From: Anaerolineales bacterium
GTDB lineage: Bacteria; Chloroflexota; Anaerolineae; Anaerolineales; VGOW01
NCBI GenBank assembly: GCA_919901875.1
Contig: CAKKQG010000154.1
Coordinates: forward strand, 1-7,189
DNA length: 7,189 nucleotides
Direction: 5' to 3'
The notes beneath the pieces are model-generated. The model saw only the letters and a program-made list of their open reading frames with translations, was not told the origin of the DNA and ran no database searches. This document shows, in pieces, positions 6,887-7,189 of this stretch; the stretch's first letter is position 1, and each line of letters opens with the position of its first letter. A program made the position numbers and the translations under genes.

Positions 6887-6894
6887 GTAGGATG

Positions 6895-6922
6895 ATTATA
6901 AATCAGGTGGACGTGGAAGCAA
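6895..6922 (-). promoter_or_regulatory. Promoter of the sensor/LysM operon
   Basis: On the minus strand a perfect TATAAT occupies 6900-6895. A weak -35 TTGCTT lies at 6922-6917, 16 bp away. The -10 ends only eight bases before the ATG at 6886, so transcription would start within about two bases of the start codon and the mRNA would be nearly leaderless. This agrees with the absence of a Shine-Dalgarno. The -35 regions of this and the tRNA promoter are only six bases apart, so polymerases may compete. Confidence 0.55.
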
Positions 6923-6928
6923 GCATGA

Positions 6929-6956
6929 TTGACAGAAGAATGAAACAGGCTAGAAT
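6929..6956 (+). promoter_or_regulatory. Promoter of tRNA-Leu
   Basis: Perfect -35 TTGACA (6929-6934), 16-bp spacer, and -10 TAGAAT (6951-6956, five of six consensus bases). The expected start, around 6963, gives a leader of about 13 bases before the tRNA. This is a strong housekeeping-type promoter, as usual for stable RNA. Confidence 0.8.
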
Positions 6957-6975
6957 GTGCCTTGCAAAACAAATT

Positions 6976-7059
6976 GCCGAAGTGGCGAAATTGGCAGCCG
7001 CGTAGCGTTCAGGGCGCTATGACCGTAAGGTTGTGAGGGTTCAAGTCCCTCCTTCGGCA
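6976..7059 (+). tRNA. tRNA-Leu, anticodon CAG
   Basis: Class II tRNA of 84 nt. The acceptor arms GCCGAAG (6976-6982) and CTTCGGC (7052-7058) pair perfectly, with discriminator A7059. The anticodon stem TAGCG/CGCTA (7003-7007, 7015-7019) closes a loop TTCAGGG with anticodon CAG at 7010-7012. A long variable arm follows (GACC-GTAA-GGTT), then T stem GAGGG/CCCTC with loop TTCAAGT. The long variable arm and A73 agree with leucine identity. The 3' CCA is not encoded (A is followed by CAC), so it must be added after transcription. It reads CUG codons. Confidence 0.97.
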
Positions 7060-7073
7060 CACAAGTTGCACAC

Positions 7074-7108
7074 AATCCCGATTGCGAGATGGATCGGGAT
7101 TTTTGTTT
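7074..7108 (+). terminator. Rho-independent terminator of tRNA-Leu
   Basis: AATCCCGAT (7074-7082) and ATCGGGATT (7093-7101) form a perfect 9-bp stem with a 10-base loop. The run TTTTT, G, TTT follows. It starts 15 bases after the tRNA and probably defines the 3' end of the precursor. Confidence 0.85.
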
Positions 7109-7110
7109 GC

Positions 7111-7164
7111 CTCACCCCCTAACCCCCTCTCCCAAACGGAACTACACCCGTTTGGGAGAGGGGG
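7111..7164. repeat. C-rich palindromic intergenic repeat
   Basis: CTCACCCCCTAA leads into a perfect 17-bp inverted repeat: CCCCCTCTCCCAAACGG (7123-7139), an 8-base spacer, then the exact complement (7148-7164). The motif CTCACCCCCTAACCCCCTCTCCC belongs to a type of interspersed repeat I recall in many copies from Chloroflexota and other genomes, usually between genes. There is no T-run right behind it, so it is more likely a REP-like element than a terminator, though it could act as a barrier. The remaining bases to 7189 show no gene. Confidence 0.75.
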
Positions 7165-7189
7165 AACAAATCGCAATTCCTTGACTCCC

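Noticed and set aside
7035..7059. tRNA-Leu 3' end as an integration attachment site
   Set aside because: No second copy of the tRNA 3' end and no integrase are present in the window.

Overview
The window reads like a bacterial chromosome segment with mid-to-high GC, most likely from Chloroflexota (Anaerolineae-like). This lineage guess is an inference. It rests on the zwf-opcA pair, a membrane-anchored LysM protein with a Thr/Pro/Ala-rich linker, a C-rich palindromic intergenic repeat, heptamer repeats, and a DUF6516/TumE-type toxin module. No 16S or other strong taxonomic marker is present.

Layout. Positions 1-977 hold the 3' two thirds of zwf (glucose-6-phosphate dehydrogenase, cut by the window edge). 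Its stop overlaps the start of opcA (974-1990), which encodes the G6PD assembly/activator protein, so the two form a translationally coupled oxidative pentose-phosphate unit. Next comes an AT-richer two-gene cassette (2027-2739): a 105-aa putative antitoxin whose stop overlaps the start of a 132-aa TumE/DUF6516-like putative toxin. Just after the cassette (about 2755-2799) lies a second copy of the last codons of opcA. The last 12 residues are identical and the DNA differs only at synonymous sites and in the stop codon. The cassette therefore sits between two diverged opcA 3' ends, which suggests it arrived by recombination at the opcA tail.

Positions 2800-3020 hold no gene. They contain five tandem ATGGCNN heptamers and a nested, imperfect inverted repeat that looks like a MITE or foldback element. 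A strong bidirectional terminator (3024-3065) separates this region from genes converging from the other side. On the minus strand, a 980-aa membrane sensor (6886-3944; seven-helix membrane region, GAF, about 300 residues of coiled coil, histidine-kinase core) overlaps by 17 nt a 298-aa membrane-anchored LysM protein (3960-3064). The kinase core has Gln in place of the phospho-acceptor His and lacks the second Gly of the G1 box, while other ATP-binding features remain. It looks like a degenerate or repurposed sensor kinase paired with a peptidoglycan-binding partner.

On the far right, a divergent promoter region (6887-6975) drives the sensor leftward, with a perfect TATAAT so close to the ATG that the mRNA may be leaderless. 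It drives tRNA-Leu(CAG) (6976-7059) rightward. The tRNA is followed by a terminator and by a 17-bp perfect C-rich palindrome of interspersed-repeat type. The most unusual items are the opcA-tail duplication around the toxin-antitoxin cassette and the His-less sensor/LysM pair.
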